From positions 2,914,001 through 2,978,000 of the forward strand of contig NW_025408672.1 of NCBI RefSeq assembly GCF_020360975.1: 64,000 nt of DNA, given 5' to 3'. Shown one piece after another: positions 35,447-48,194 of this stretch. The notes under the pieces are model-generated. The model worked only from the letters and a program-made list of their open reading frames with translations. It searched no databases and was not told the origin of the DNA. How positions within the stretch are numbered: the first letter of the stretch is position 1; every line of letters begins with the position of its first letter. The DNA comes from Hirsutella rhossiliensis. Lineage: Eukaryota; Ascomycota; Sordariomycetes; Hypocreales; Ophiocordycipitaceae. Both the position numbers and the translations under genes were made by a program.

Positions 35447-36041
35447 GCCGGGCCAGGTCGAGCTGCGCGCGCTGCCCTGCCCTGCCTTGAAGCAACGAGG
35501 GAGCCAACCACGGTTGAGGACTCCTCGGCTCGGGGGTGGGCGCGTCGTTGAAGCCGAGCTGGGGTGGGCGATGGCGATTGGGATGCACTCGCCGATGCGG
35601 ATGCGGTCCAGAGATGGCCAAAGTAATTACGTACTGTTCGCGTCGTTCACCAGGTACGGAGTACAGTACCGCAGACTGTCGAGAGCGGGACGCCTGCGGC
35701 TACGGCAAATTGTTAGTCCGAGGGGGAAGCGCCGGCCGCACAGGCCACAGCTTAAATCCCAAGGGACGGCCAATCGGGCTCGTCTGAAATGGTGAGGTCG
35801 CCGTTTCTTACTGTACCGTGCAGAGGGGGAGGAGGGGCAAAGGAAAAGACCGGCCGAGGCCACGGCAAATGCTGACATGATGACATCTGCCCCCCACCGT
35901 GGCCGTCAGCTCTCTTGTGCCCTCAGTGTTTTGAGTCACTCGAGCGCTTCCCTCTTTTAATTGATTGTCCAGTTCTGCGACGCTTTGCTTTATTCTAGTC
36001 ACACGTCTTTTGCTTTGCTTGACACGCCAAGCACCAAAAAA
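35447..36041. other. shared divergent promoter, TAF9 and HIS4
   Basis: About 595 bases lie between the two start codons. The HIS4 side carries the TGAGTCA site described separately. A GTACAGTAC motif occurs near 35652. Confidence 0.6.
35932..35938 (+). promoter_or_regulatory. Gcn4/CPC1-type site TGAGTCA upstream of HIS4
   Basis: A perfect palindromic TGAGTCA lies 104 bases before the HIS4 ATG. TGASTCA is the known binding site of yeast Gcn4 and Neurospora CPC1, which raise amino-acid biosynthesis genes on starvation. HIS4 is a classical target, so the match in this position is likely to be functional. Confidence 0.75.
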
Positions 36042-38729
36042 ATGGAAACCGAACTCCCCCTGCCGTTCCTGGTCAGTGTCGCCATCCCGCCGGGCCTTGC
36101 CAGTCTAGATGGCCTGAGCCGTGAAGAAGTGTCAGTGCTCGGCAACCCGTTCCTCGAAGCAACGCCCAACGTCCAGGACAAGCTCGCCCGCTTCTTCAAC
36201 CGCCACAACTACGAGTTCCACGCCCACGTGGATGCCACGAGCCTCGACTCCTCAGACGACGTCGTTGCGCTGCTGGACCGAGGAGCGCGCAGGGTCTTTG
36301 TGGCACCTCAGGCCCTGTCGCAGTATGCCGACTTCGGCGCCCGCGTCCTCCCCGTCGTCTCCAGGCCTGATCTGTCTGCCGCCTCCAAGGATGGCCTGCT
36401 GATCAAGGACTTCGATGCTCACGCGGCCGACTTGGACACGTTTGTCCAGCAGGCTCAGAGCGCCAAGATCAAGAACTTGTATCTCAAGCCCGTGGCGCGG
36501 GCCGACCCGGCAAGCTTCATCGCGGTTGCGCGCAAGTGCAACGCCATTCCCGTCTTGCCCTCCACGGCCCTCACGACGGAAAAGACGGATGCTACGAAAT
36601 TGCCTCTGTCCAAGGTCATTGCAACCTTCTGGACGTCTGACCGCCCAGATGGCCTCGTCCCCACTGTCGTCACAGATGAATCGGGCGTTGCCCTCGGCCT
36701 CGCCTACTCGAGCCAAGAGAGCCTTCTCGAGGCTCTCAAAACTCAAAAGGGCATCTACCAGAGCAGGAAGAGAGGCCTGTGGATCAAGGGGGCCACCTCG
36801 GGCGACACCCAGGAGCTCGTTCGCCTGTCTCTGGATTGCGACAGCGACACTCTCAGGTTCGTCGTCAAGCAAAAGGGCCGTTTCTGCCACCTCGAGCAGT
36901 TTGGCTGCTTTGGGGACCTGAGGGGCATCCCAGCCCTGGAGCAGACCCTCCAGTCGAGAAAGCTGTCGGCTCCACAGGGCTCATACACGGCACGGCTCTT
37001 CTCCGATGAGAAGCTGCTGCGGGCCAAGATCATGGAGGAGGCCGAGGAGCTCTGCAACGCCAACTCTCCCCAGGACGTTGCTTTCGAGGCCGCCGATTTA
37101 ATCTACTTTGCCTTGACCAAGGCCGTTGGTGCCGGCGTGAGCTTGGCCGACATCGAAGCCAACCTGGACGCCAAGCATCTCAAGGTGACGAGGAGAACGG
37201 GCAACGCCAAGGGCAAATGGGCTGAGAAGGAGGGCATCCAAACCGCCCCAGCCGCCCCAGCCAAGCCCCAGCAGGCCGAAAAGGCCCAAGACGGACGCAT
37301 CGTCATGCAGAGGATCGACTCGACAAAGGCCACCGAGGCCGAACTCTTGGAGAAACTGAAACGCCCATCGCAAAAGTCGCCTGAGGCCATCCTCAAGATC
37401 ATCTCCCCCATCATCGAGGACGTGCGCAAGGGCGGAGACAAGGCTGTGCTGTCCTACACTCACAAGTTTGAAAAGGCAACGTCGCTGACGACGCCCGTCA
37501 TCAGAGCGCCGTTCCCCAAGGAGCTGATGCAGCTGGACCCCGAGACCATCAAGGCCATTGACACGTCGTTTGACAACATTGAAAAGTTCCACTCGGCGCA
37601 AAAGGAAGACAAGCCGCTCTCGGTCGAGACGATGCCCGGCGTCGTCTGCGGCCGCTTTTCCCGGCCCATTGAGAGGGTGGGCCTGTACATCCCCGGCGGC
37701 ACGGCGGTCCTGCCCAGCTCGGCCCTGATGCTGGGCGTGCCCGCCATGGTCGCCGGGTGCAAGAAGATCGTGCTCGCGTCGCCGCCCCGGGCAGACGGCA
37801 GCATCACGCCCGAGATTGTCTACGTGGCCCACAAGGTCGGCGCCGAGAGCATCGTGCTCGCGGGCGGGGCGCAGGCCGTGGCGGCCATGGCCTACGGCAC
37901 CGAGAGCGTCAGCAAGGTGGACAAGATCCTCGGGCCCGGCAACCAGTTCGTGACGGCGGCCAAGATGCACGTGAGCAACGACACCAATGCCGGCGTCAGC
38001 ATCGACATGCCCGCCGGCCCCTCCGAGGTCCTCGTCATCGCCGACAGGGACGCCAACCCGGCCTTTGTCGCCTCGGACCTGCTGTCCCAGGCGGAGCACG
38101 GCGTCGACAGCCAGGTCATCCTCATCGCCATCGACCTCGACGATGAGCAGCTCCGCGCCATCGACGACGAGGTGCACAGCCAGGCCACGGCGCTGCCGAG
38201 GGTCGACATTGTGCGCGGCTCCATCGCCCACTCCGTCACCGTCCTCGTCAAGACGATCGACGAGGCCATGCGCATCAGTAACGAGTATGCCCCCGAGCAC
38301 CTCATCCTGCAGCTCAAGGACGCCCCCCGCGTCGTCGACCAGGTCATGAACGCCGGGAGCGTCTTCATCGGGGAATGGACCCCGGAGAGCGTGGGCGACT
38401 ACTCGGCCGGCGTGAACCACTCGCTACGTATGTTTTTTTCTCCCTCCCTCCCTCGCTCTCCTGTCCCTCTTCTGTTCCCACCTTGAAAAGAGAAACGCAA
38501 ATGACGCCTGGTGGCTGACCCTTTTGCACTCGCAGCGACCTACGGCTTCGCCAAGCAGTACTCGGGTGTCAACCTCGGCTCCTTCATGAAGCACATCACC
38601 TGCTCCAACCTGACGGCCGACGGGCTCAGGAACGTCGGCTCGGCCGTTATGCAGCTCGCCAAAGTGGAGGAGCTCGAGGCGCACAGGAGGGCGGTGGAGA
38701 TTCGCATCAAGCACATGAACAAGCAGTAA
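36042..38729 (+). CDS. HIS4: trifunctional histidine biosynthesis protein (cyclohydrolase, pyrophosphohydrolase, histidinol dehydrogenase)
   Basis: Exons 36042-38427 and 38536-38729 give 859 residues. One polypeptide carries steps 2, 3 and 10 of histidine synthesis. Phosphoribosyl-AMP cyclohydrolase lies about 240-320 (LWIKGATSGDTQ, LDCDSDTLRFVVKQKGRFCH). Phosphoribosyl-ATP pyrophosphohydrolase lies about 325-415 (RLFSDEKLLRAKIMEEAEEL, EAADLIYFAL). Histidinol dehydrogenase runs about 430-859 (ERVGLYIPGGTAVLPSSALMLGVPA, DKILGPGNQFVTAAK, DMPAGPSEVLVIAD, LLSQAEHG, EYAPEHL, GVNHSLPTYGFAKQYSGV). A 108-nt intron cuts the last motif between the two exons. The first about 230 residues are the fungal N-terminal extension. 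The single TGAGTCA site upstream fits cross-pathway control. The gene converges with the lipin gene. Confidence 0.98.
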
Positions 38730-39193
38730 GGGGGGCCATTGCCTCCCTTTCGCGATGGAGCAATGTCATGCAATGAGTAATTCGTACATACGACTACACA
38801 TTAACTGTACAGGGGGCTTCTGAGCCCTAGAGGCGCCTTTCTTGCAAAGGACCAAATGTCAAATGATGCATAACCGCGCTTGGCCCTTTGTACATCTTTA
38901 AATGCTCGCACGCATAAAAAAAAACACTTGAAGCCAACGCCACGCTATGCCGCCACCATCAGCCCCGTCCAGAACACCCGTACAGACGTATGCTCACCCT
39001 TCCAGCTTCGTCCTCGACAAGTGTGCGCTGCGCGATACAGGGTGTAGTGGATAAAACGGCGTATAAAGATGCCTCGCTCCTCACCGTCGTGGCTCGGGCA
39101 GGGCCCGAATCTCCACCGGCTCTTCCACCCGCCCCGAGGACTGTCCGGCCAGGGAATCGACGCCGATTTGAGAAAACTGCTCTTCTTAGCCTG
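38730..39193. other. convergent 3' region of HIS4 and PAH1
   Basis: About 464 bases with A-rich runs near 38917 and no gene seen. It presumably carries both 3' UTRs. Confidence 0.5.
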
Positions 39194-41519
39194 CTATTCC
39201 CCGTTTTGCCCCAGAGACAAGTGACCAACCCCTGTGATGACCTCGGCCGAGACATCTTCCGCCACGAAATGCGGCACCGAAGGCTTCCTCTTCTTCGCGG
39301 GCTCAACGGCATCCCCCGCGTCGTCTTCGTCATACTCGTCGTCGTCTTCGTACCCGTCATCATATTCCCCCTCTGCGTTGCCGTCGTCGGCGTCCTCATC
39401 AACAGTCATCATGGAATCCGCCATCTGATCCTCGTCGACACCCTCTTCCAGTGACCCCCGCGAGATGTAGCTGTCAGCAAGGCCTTCGCCAGTCTCCTCG
39501 TCGTCATCCTCCGAGTATGTGCTGGCCAGGTCTGCCGGGATATCCTGGTCTTCGCTGTCGCTCGCCGAGAACTCGTCGAGTGCCAAAGGGTCGTTTCGCC
39601 AGTACTTGAAGTCGGTGTACTCCTCGCCGCCACCCTTGACCAGGGTCCCGACGGGCGGGAAGTAATGGTCCACGACTTCGTTGATGTTCACGTAGCTCAT
39701 CTTGAGCTTGTTAAGACTCAGGAGATCAAGAGACACCTCAGAATTCGAGTTGATGGTGAATATTCTGGTTCTTGGCACGTCAACGGTCCGGTACGAGATT
39801 TGATCGGTCAACCGATTGCCGAATCCAGCGTAGAAGGGGGTTCGATCATTGCCGTAGAGGTTACGGATGTCCCGAAGGGTGGCCATCTTGAAGATATGGG
39901 GCTTGCGCAAGTAGATCTCTCGGCGCAGGGCCGCCATAGTCCGGTCTGGGGACAGGATGGTAGGTCCATGCGGCATCTTGTAGCCCTCCTGGACGATGCC
40001 ATTCAGATATGCCCTGGTGGTATCGGCCTGTCCGACCGACCGAGAGGTCAAGTACATGATGTTGTAGCCATTCAAGGCAATGTCGCTGTAGAGCTTGGCG
40101 ACACCAGAATGAGTCCAGTCTCGGCCAATCATGTTCAAAACATGGCCCAAGGCATCGGACTTGGTAATGGTGCCGTCAATGTCCGAAATGACCACCGGCG
40201 TCTCTTCCAACCACAGGTACATGTTGGCGGAGCAGGTGGCTCGGTTGACGGTGAAGCTCATCAAGTTTTCGCCTGGCTTCAAGTCGAGTTCCTTGAGCTG
40301 GTCGCTAGTCAGCCTCAGGGTTTTGGCGTAGTTTTTGACGGGATATCGCGCATGGGCCGACTCGGGAGGTGTTCGAGGAGGTGTCTGTATGCCCGAGGGG
40401 CCGGCGTCGGACTCTGAGCGCCGATGCGCCGGGGTTCGAGGGCTGGCCGTGACGTCGCTCGCGTCGCTCTGGTAGCCGGGGTCGGAGACAGCATCTGCGT
40501 CAACGGTGTGTCGATGGGCGGCGAGCGACGAATCTATCGTCTTGTTCATGGCCGCCTGCTTGGCCTCCTCACTGCTATAAATCCACAGGTTCCCCATCTC
40601 ATCGAAGCCAAAGAGGGCGCCGATGTCATAACTGCCGTCGAGTTCCTCCGAGAGCATCTTCCTGGCGAGAACCTCGGCTCGGAGCATGTCTTCCTCGCAG
40701 CTTTTGAAGCCCGTCATATCGAGCATGAGATCTCCGGTTTCCGTCACTTGGGTAGGAATATTGGCAGCCGACAATTCCTTGGACAGGGCGTGGGCACGCT
40801 CGATGGCTTCCTTGGGAGCCAGCGGAGGTGGGCTATGCGACCTATCTGAGGCCTCTTCCGTGCTCCCTACCTCAGCGGAGGTACCGTCGTCGCGCGACGG
40901 CGCTCTGGCGGATTGCCTCAGGACATCTTCGCTATGAGGACGCATAATGGCGGAGGACCAGTCGTCAGAGACGGGTCGCACAGTCGAAAGCGCGGGAGAG
41001 GCTGAGAGGGGAGTGAGGATGCCTTGATGGTCTGGTCAGCGTGGAGCGAGCAGGATGGATAGGGTATGGCAGCAACCCACCATTATCATCCGGGCGACCT
41101 TGGAGAATTGCGGGGGGCGGTCTGCGAGACTTGGTCGGGCCGTCATTGAGCTCAAGAGGATCCGGATCTTGAAGCTCAGATGCAGGATCCAGGGGCGGGC
41201 TGTTTGCGGGCGACACGAGAGGCGAGGTTTGCAGGGACTCTGGGATGGTGTCGGTAGTCTCGAAGACGAAGAAGGCTTCGCCGCCCTCGCCCAGCTTCAT
41301 TGAGTATTCTTGCTTGACGCCATTTATGCGAAACTCGACCTTTTTCTCGTAGGGTCGCAGCAAGGAGAATTTGCCGAAGCGAACGTGGAAGGGAGAGCAG
41401 GAGAGGGAGCCGTCCTCGTGCTCGACGACGATGACATCGATGGCACCGCTAAGCGTGGCCGGGTTTATGGAGTTCCACGCCGTCGAAACCGAGTCGCTGA
41501 GATTGCGGACGTACTGCAT
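39194..41519 (-). CDS. PAH1: lipin-family phosphatidate phosphatase
   Basis: Exons 41519-41081 and 41022-39194 on the minus strand give 755 residues. The enzyme turns phosphatidate into diacylglycerol and so controls triacylglycerol versus phospholipid synthesis and nuclear membrane growth. The N-LIP domain is at the very start (MQYVRNLSDSVSTAWNSINPATLSGAIDVIVVE, FHVRFGKFSLLRP). The C-LIP/HAD catalytic domain has the DxDxT motif VVISDIDGTITKSDALGH, with the nucleophile Asp about 427. NMIGRDWTHSGVAKLY, YNIMYLTSRSVGQA, HGPTILSPDR and FYAGFGNRLTDQISYR follow. The middle is Ser/Pro-rich with many SP sites, consistent with the kinase control known for Pah1. The C-terminus is highly acidic (EDADDGNAEGEYDDGYEDDDEYDEDDAGD). 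The 58-nt intron has an AAG acceptor. Confidence 0.95.
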
Positions 41520-44064
41520 TGTCCTGAACTGCTGGCGCCACGTCGGAGATGGCGACGAGAGGCGCTGACCTCGAGTTGGGGTAGGCGATGGCTTGGCGGG
41601 AGCGAGGCGGATGAGCAGGCAGAGGACGGGGGGAAGGAAAAGGGCGCCAATACGAGCGCAGAAAGAAAGAAGGATGAGACGAAGGAGTAGAAACCAGGCG
41701 AGAAGCAAGTGTCGAGCGAGAGGGAGGGCCCGAGGAGATAAGAGGGAGAAGCGAGCGAATGAGTTGAGAAAACGAGGTGAGTGGTTTGGCGATGACGCCC
41801 CAGGGCTTGTTGAGCCAGCCAAAATATCACGGAGCTGCTACTCTGTACTGAGATAGGTACTGTACCTGCGGCGCGGGAGACGGGACAGCACATGATTCAC
41901 GCCAGAGAATAATTTGACAGGGGAAAGGCATGTGAGCAAACCCGCACTGTACGGGCCGGCATGCAAAAGCGGGCCATTGTGCCGGGCATTTTGGAGCGGT
42001 ACCTGAGGCAGATGGTCGAGGACTCTCCAGCCACTCGCCTGCCCTCCATTTACAGTGCAAGGGGCATCAAGGGGCTGCGGGCGCGATGGAGGGGCACCCC
42101 CGCACCCGAGTATCTGCTGACAGGGCAAGAGTATCGGCGTGCGATGCCTCGGGTGGGTGCCTTGGGGGCACTCCGTGCTCGCTGACGAACGTGGCAGCAC
42201 AAAGTAAAGCGCCGTAGGAGACGCCGACCTGAGGCGAGCCATGGCGCTCCCGTGACCTGTTACTTTCCACCACCACTAATTAAACAGGGCATTGCCCAGG
42301 TATGCACTGGAGCCATGAGGGCACTGGCCGGCCCGAGCATGGTGGCGCCTGGGGCCAAAACGTTTCTGCAGCTGTCGCGCAAATACGCCCAGCACAGTGC
42401 TGACAGAGTGGACATTACCTATTCCGACGATGTAGACGGCGGTGCCGAACCGCGGCCCCAAATCCCGTCATGTGCCGCCGGTGGTGGCGACAGTGTGCGC
42501 CATTCCGGGTGCTATGTGTGTTTCGGGGCCCCCCATAAACGCTCGGCGGTGACGAGGATGTTGTTGTATTGTAGGTAATACTTAAGTCATGCCATTGGGC
42601 GACCCAGCCATCTTCCCTCGTTGCTCTCTCGCGGGTAGGAGCAACTGTCGCCTCGGCCCAACGGCCATGGTGGGGGTGCAAGGAGAGGCTCGGTATTCGG
42701 AGCTTTTGTTATGGAGGCATTTCTCATTGTCTATTCACCGCCAATCACACGGACGTCCGAGCATCCGTCTTCTTCGCGGCCGGCCCGGATGACTGACTGT
42801 CTTGCCTCCAATAAAAACAACAGAAGAACTTGCCGCATACCCGGAGTGTGCGTGTAAGCCGCTCTATCCAATCACCATCTAGACTTTACCTTGACTCATG
42901 CTTTAACTTACCAGGTGACCGGATAATTCGCACAGGTCAGACAGGCCAAGGCTGCCTGAAGCCATCATGGCATTTCGACCTTGGACATCTCCTTTCATCT
43001 TAAACATTCCGTTACACAAATATGCACGCAGTTGGTACGCCATTAGCTCCACCCACGCCATTTTAAGGTCTCCCTCCTCTTGGCGCGTGTAAACGACGTT
43101 TCGTTGCGTCCAAACACCTCGAGGTCGAGAATCGTCCACTTCTTTCCAACTAAGCAGGCATACGTGGAGTCAATGCAAACCTTGGCCATCTTTTCACCAG
43201 CCCCTCCCCGTTGTTACCTGTCCCACTGCTGTCCCACCAAGCAGAGAGTGCGTAAACATCTCGGGAGTATTGCTCTTTACTTGGGCACGCCCGCCACGCT
43301 AGACGGCTGCCTCGCCCAAACTGCGCATGTCCGGCCGGTGCTGGAAAGTCCTTGATGGACATTTCCGGGATTTGCCGGCAGCAACAAGGACCACCCTCCT
43401 TATACAAGTTGTAGCGGTGTGTTAAGGAGGGGCGCATGTTGGCAGAGCAGCAAGAGAGGAGCACAAAATCACGACCGTCTGTGCGTCTGGCGACCGTAAA
43501 AAAGCGAGCACCTACGAATACGACGCCTAGGCGACTCCTCGTTGACGCCCAAACCACATGGAGGCACGAGACATGGGCCTAGCAGTCCAACTGGTAAATC
43601 GCTGCGTCTGACTTGCTCCACCAAGGACCAGGCCCGAGTAGTCCATGACTTCATGCCTCCCCCTCGAGCAAAAAAAATAAAATCAGTAGAGAGCACCTGC
43701 ACCGAGTACCCGGTCAATAAAGGGAGTTGAATCGTCAGCGTCGCACTTTGTTAATTACTGGGGTGGCTGATACAGGGCAATGGCCTGTGTGGCCTGTAAT
43801 GGTGCCCTATAGGCATGGGCGGCGCAGTACGCGCAGGGCGATAAGGTCGCAACTTCCAGTGTACAGGCTTGCTGTCGGCAGCCGCATCGAACCCCTCGCC
43901 GGCCAATCAGCTCGCTGAATCTACACCGGGGTCCGCACCTCTCAGGCCAGGCCCATACATCCACGTCTCTCTTGCAAGTTGCATCTTGCGACCACTTCAG
44001 GCTCCGGTACTTGGTCCTCTCGTCGCCCTGTCGCCACCCCGACAGTGCTCTGGGAGCTGAGAAT
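41520..44064. other. 2.5-kb divergent intergenic region
   Basis: The region lies between the starts of PAH1 and the FN3 gene. No supported gene or RNA. A GTACTGAGATAGGTACTGTACC cluster of GTAC motifs lies near 41847-41868. Open frames are short, overlap on both strands and lack domains. The bases next to 41520 are C/T-rich on the minus strand (PAH1 leader). Confidence 0.5.
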
Positions 44065-47000
44065 ATGTTATGGGAGCTTCCGAACCTGACGACCGTTTGC
44101 CTAGTCGTCTCCGGCGTCTGGTGGTTCTTTAGCCGCCAGGCTGCAAGCCCCAGGTCCTTTCACGCCCACCTTGGCATTGCCGCCCTCGCCCTTATCATCG
44201 ACGCCCGCAGGCCGGCTCTGCGCCTTTGCGAGTCCGCCTGCTACGCCGTCGTCAATGCCACGCCCCTTCAACAGTTCAGGATGGTTCTGACCCTCGGCGC
44301 CGTTGTCTGGTGAGTCGCCCTCTTTCCTAGCATCTCGTGACTCCGCCGTGTTTGCGGCCTTGTTTTTTTTCCTCTCCCTTAGTGGCTTTTTCTTTCGGCG
44401 CAGCTCATCCTTTTCCTCGGCCCCTTCCCAAACTGCATGATGGCTAACGCTACGTCGCTTCTACCTCTCTAGGCTTCTTCACCGTTCATGGCAGACGCTC
44501 TGGAAACCCGTGCCGGAACTAGTCAGCATTCTCGGCGTTGACATCCCACAGGCCCCAGACGTCTGCCTCGCCGGGATAGGAGCCGACTCAGCCACCCTCA
44601 GCTGGACCAAGCCCGCCTCGAATCGACCCGTCCAAAAGTATCTGATACAGGTGAATGGCGTTCACGGTTAGTGCGACCTGGCTTGCAGGTGCCAAGTCTT
44701 GTCAGGGTTCAATCTCTAACCTCACCGCCGTTGCAGTTGGAGACTCACCGGGCAACGAGACCGCCATCACGGTCACTGGTTTGCGGCCGAATCACTTCTA
44801 CAACCTACGCGTCGTTGCCGTCGGCCCAAACAACTTTCGCGCCGGAAGTCCCATTATCCGCCTTCGAACCTTTGGCAAAGATGGAAGGCCCCAGCTTGGA
44901 GGCTCGCGCCTGCCCACAAGCTTCGTCGACCCAGATTTTCCCCGTCTCGAAAGCGGCGATGATAACAACAGGCCTGACAAGCCCACTTCCTCGCTGCCAA
45001 TGGTCGAGGCGGCACCGGTGCTGGAGAGCAGTGCGGCCGTCCCCAGAGACTTGAGCGTCGCCGCCCCCGGACAACGTCGAAACACGCTCAATCGTCGACA
45101 CTCCCCATCCGTGGCAAGCTCCGATCAGCCCCAGATGAGAACAGCCCCCTCGGCGGATTCGGAACTGTCCCTGGCCGAGCTGAACGAGAAGTTTGAGGGA
45201 ATTCGGAAAGAAATCGATGATACACTAGCCCTTTACGCCAAAGATGAAGCTGATTCCCAGCATCAAGAGGAAGAGTTAAAAAGGGACAAGGATAGCAAGC
45301 GACAGGTTCTCAAGGAAAGAGAAGAGCAAACGGCGCAGCTCAAGGCCATGATGCGAATCACCATGGAGCAGATGCGCGCCGCTGAAAAGGAGCGGGCCAA
45401 GAAGGAACAGCAGCTGAAGGACAAAGAGACTAAGAGGGCCAAGGTCCGCGACAGCACCACCAAGTTTGAGAATGAAATCGAGAGGATGAAGAAAGGGCGC
45501 CAAAACTTCGAAGCTCACAAGACGGAACTGGCGGAAAACCGCGACCGCGACGTCCAAAAGCTTGACGAGGACAATGCGGAACTTCAGGTCAACTGCATCA
45601 AGCTCGAGGCGGAATTGAAGGACAAGGGGAAGCAGCTTCAAGATATCAAGGCAACAAGGGCGCCTTTGCCCGGCGCTGACGACGAGAAGTGGAAAGAGGA
45701 GGATATCAGACTGAGAAGAAAGTGGGAGCTCCAAAGAAGGGAAATCCACAACCGACTGGTTGCCGAAACTAAGGATGGACATATTCTATCTCAGCAAATC
45801 CGCGACTTGGGCGAACAACTGAGCGCCCAGCAACAAGCCGGCCACGCATACTACAACCAGCCCGGCTCCTCGTCCATGGACTTTGAACCATCATCCATGA
45901 CTCAGCCCAACCGCCCGGGCCACAGCGGCAATTCTGTCCTCCAGGCTGGTCTGTCCTCGCCTGATCGGACTCCTCATGCCGAGCCCAGTTTCCAAGGGGG
46001 CATAAGCTTCAACAACGCAGCGTTCTTGCCCATTCTCTTCACGGACCTGACGGCAGACGATGCCAACGAACTCCACACGGACATCGAATTCAAGGGAGCC
46101 GGTGGACTGTTGAGTCCGTCCGCGCAGACTCTTCTGCCCTCTAACATATTCGAAGAGAGCGAAGAGACGGAGACAATGGAGTCAAGGAGCCCCTTTGTGC
46201 CGGAACCCACGACCGAGGAGGGCCCCCAATCCCCAGCCTCTTCCAACATGTCCTTCACCGTGTTTTCGAGCCCCCACGGCTCTGCGCAAAACCTTCCCTT
46301 TCCCCAGTACTCGGATAATGGCGAGGGAAGCTCGTTCAACGTACACCCGTCGCCGCCGGTGGCCCCGGCTGCTGGGCATAAGATCGCCAGCTTTTTGTCA
46401 ACCTTCCAGCGGGGCCGAGGTACCAAGACTTCGGACACCGCCGGTCCCCCAATCGGAAGTCTCAAGCCTGCCCAGAGTCAATCGTTTCCCAGCGTGACGG
46501 ACGAAAACGAAGCCTTGGCGAACAGACGAAGGATCAACATCTCGTCGTGGGTGGGTCGAGGCTCGATGGCGCCAGTCATTACCTCTTCTGGCGCGTCCAT
46601 TGCATCGCCAAGGCCGCTCTCCGCTCTGCGGTTGAATCCGCACAAGGGCTCGCCGGCTATGGGTGTATCTGATCGAGAGGGCGAGCACTCTAGGCCCGCG
46701 TCCATCGCCTCTACAGATCTCCCACGGCCGTCGACGGATAGCGGATCGATATGGGGCACCCCAGGCGATCCGTTGGTCTTGCAAAAGAACCGGCTTTGGT
46801 CCCCCGGGGACGGCCGATGGCCATCTAGGAACGGCTCGAGACGCCCGTCGCTACAGGGCTCCAATGCTTTGACGACCTCGCTCGCCTCTGCAGATGACGA
46901 GATTCTAGATGAAGACGACTTGTTGAATCCTGAAACGCTGCCGAGTCAGGTAGGCGTCATTGGATCCCGTCCGCCCGGCTCTTCAAAGTCAATGAACCAA

Positions 47001-47660
47001 CGCCTCAATCCCGCCGCCCCAACATTTATGGCCCACATCTTCAGAAAGGATAGGGACCGGAGCAAGGACAAGGGCAAAGGAATTGAAGTGACGACTCCGA
47101 GCGGGGAGCTGGCTCCAAGCCTTGACGACTCACCTCCTGGCTCACGGGCCTCGCGAGACACGTACTCTGTCCATACCCAGACTTCGGTGTCCGAGTCGCA
47201 CGAATCGCTGCAGCTTGATTTCGCCCCGTCAAACACCGCCTCTGATTTGAATCCGACGTCTGCGTCGAATGCCAAGGAACCAGAGAAGGCTGTCCGAAAG
47301 TTATTCCGTAAGGGGAGCTCCAGCAAGTTCAGCTTATCGTCGAGGTTAGGCAAAGAGTCGGGTCTGTTTAAGAAGGGCTCGGGCAGCGCCAGCAACTCGG
47401 ATCGGAACGCTTCCGCGGATCATCGGTCGAGCATTGGAGACACTGACGATCTCGGAGACGACATCGCGGTGCTCGGGCGCAGCTACGACAGCGTGGCGAG
47501 TAGCACGTCTCTCGGTCCTTCTAAGTCCAAGGAGAACAGAGAGAGCGGACGGAAGGGCACGTGGCGCTTCTCCATGTCTTCGATCAAAAAGAAGAGTAAG
47601 GACACTCCGGTCAAGGATAAGGGAGGGCTGGAGACGGACCACACAGCGGACGAGGATTAA
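44065..47660 (+). CDS. membrane-anchored fibronectin type III and coiled-coil protein
   Basis: Exons 44065-44309, 44473-44666 and 44737-47660 give 1120 residues. The N-terminus has hydrophobic stretches (LTTVCLVVSGVWWFF, LGIAALALII, MVLTLGAVVW) that look like two or three membrane segments or an anchor. A fibronectin type III domain follows at about 106-190 (APDVCLAGIGADSATLSWTKP, VQKYLIQVNGV, TVTGLRPNHFYNLRVVAVG). A long charged coiled coil runs about 290-515 (QHQEEELKRDKDSKRQ, RIMMEQM-type heptads, KELQDKE). The last 600 residues are Ser/Pro-rich, disordered, ending in Lys/Ser blocks. Fungal proteins with this architecture are annotated only as FN3 proteins. Topology and role are unknown, but a scaffold at a membrane is a fair inference. 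Confidence 0.8.
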
Positions 47661-48194
47661 AGCCTCGGGGTCTCTGATCCGAAGCAGTTATCTGCAGCTA
47701 TCAGGAAAATACGGCGGTATACGGGGAGCGTTGCCACGCCGTCCCGACTTAAAAATATAACACAACAAAACAAGCGAATACATGAATGCCTATCCGGCAA
47801 CAGTCTATACCTCCCAGCCTCGGGACATGAGGTGAACAAGTGTTTACATGTTAAGGTCAGGCGAGTGATTATAGTAGGCCGGCCACTCCGTCAGCCTCGT
47901 TGTCGATACCTCGGAGACACACAGTCGACGAGGCAATGGCAATTGGTTCGTTTCGATGACTTGAGAAAGAAAACGAGCGACTGCCTGGCCAAGTGACAGG
48001 TATAGGGTAGGTGGATGACGTCGGGCAACGGACCTTGAAGGGCGCGACCCGCTTTTCGCGGCTCATCGAGGTGCCAAATGCTGGAATGCCACATGCGCCG
48101 CACGGCTACCGACGATCAATTACATTACAATACATCGATTGCGAGTATCGCTAATGCGCCGGCGGAGCTTTGCCGGCCACTCGATGCAGCAGAG
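47661..48194. other. intergenic spacer, FN3 gene to VPS53
   Basis: About 530 bases between same-strand genes. It holds the FN3 3' end and the VPS53 promoter or leader. An in-frame ATG upstream of 48195 could add residues to VPS53. Confidence 0.45.

Noticed and set aside
37098..38420. 440-codon open frame antisense to HIS4
   Set aside because: It mirrors GC-rich codons of a well-supported coding exon, and its translation is low-complexity (runs of DGVGDG, VDRLDED) with no domain.
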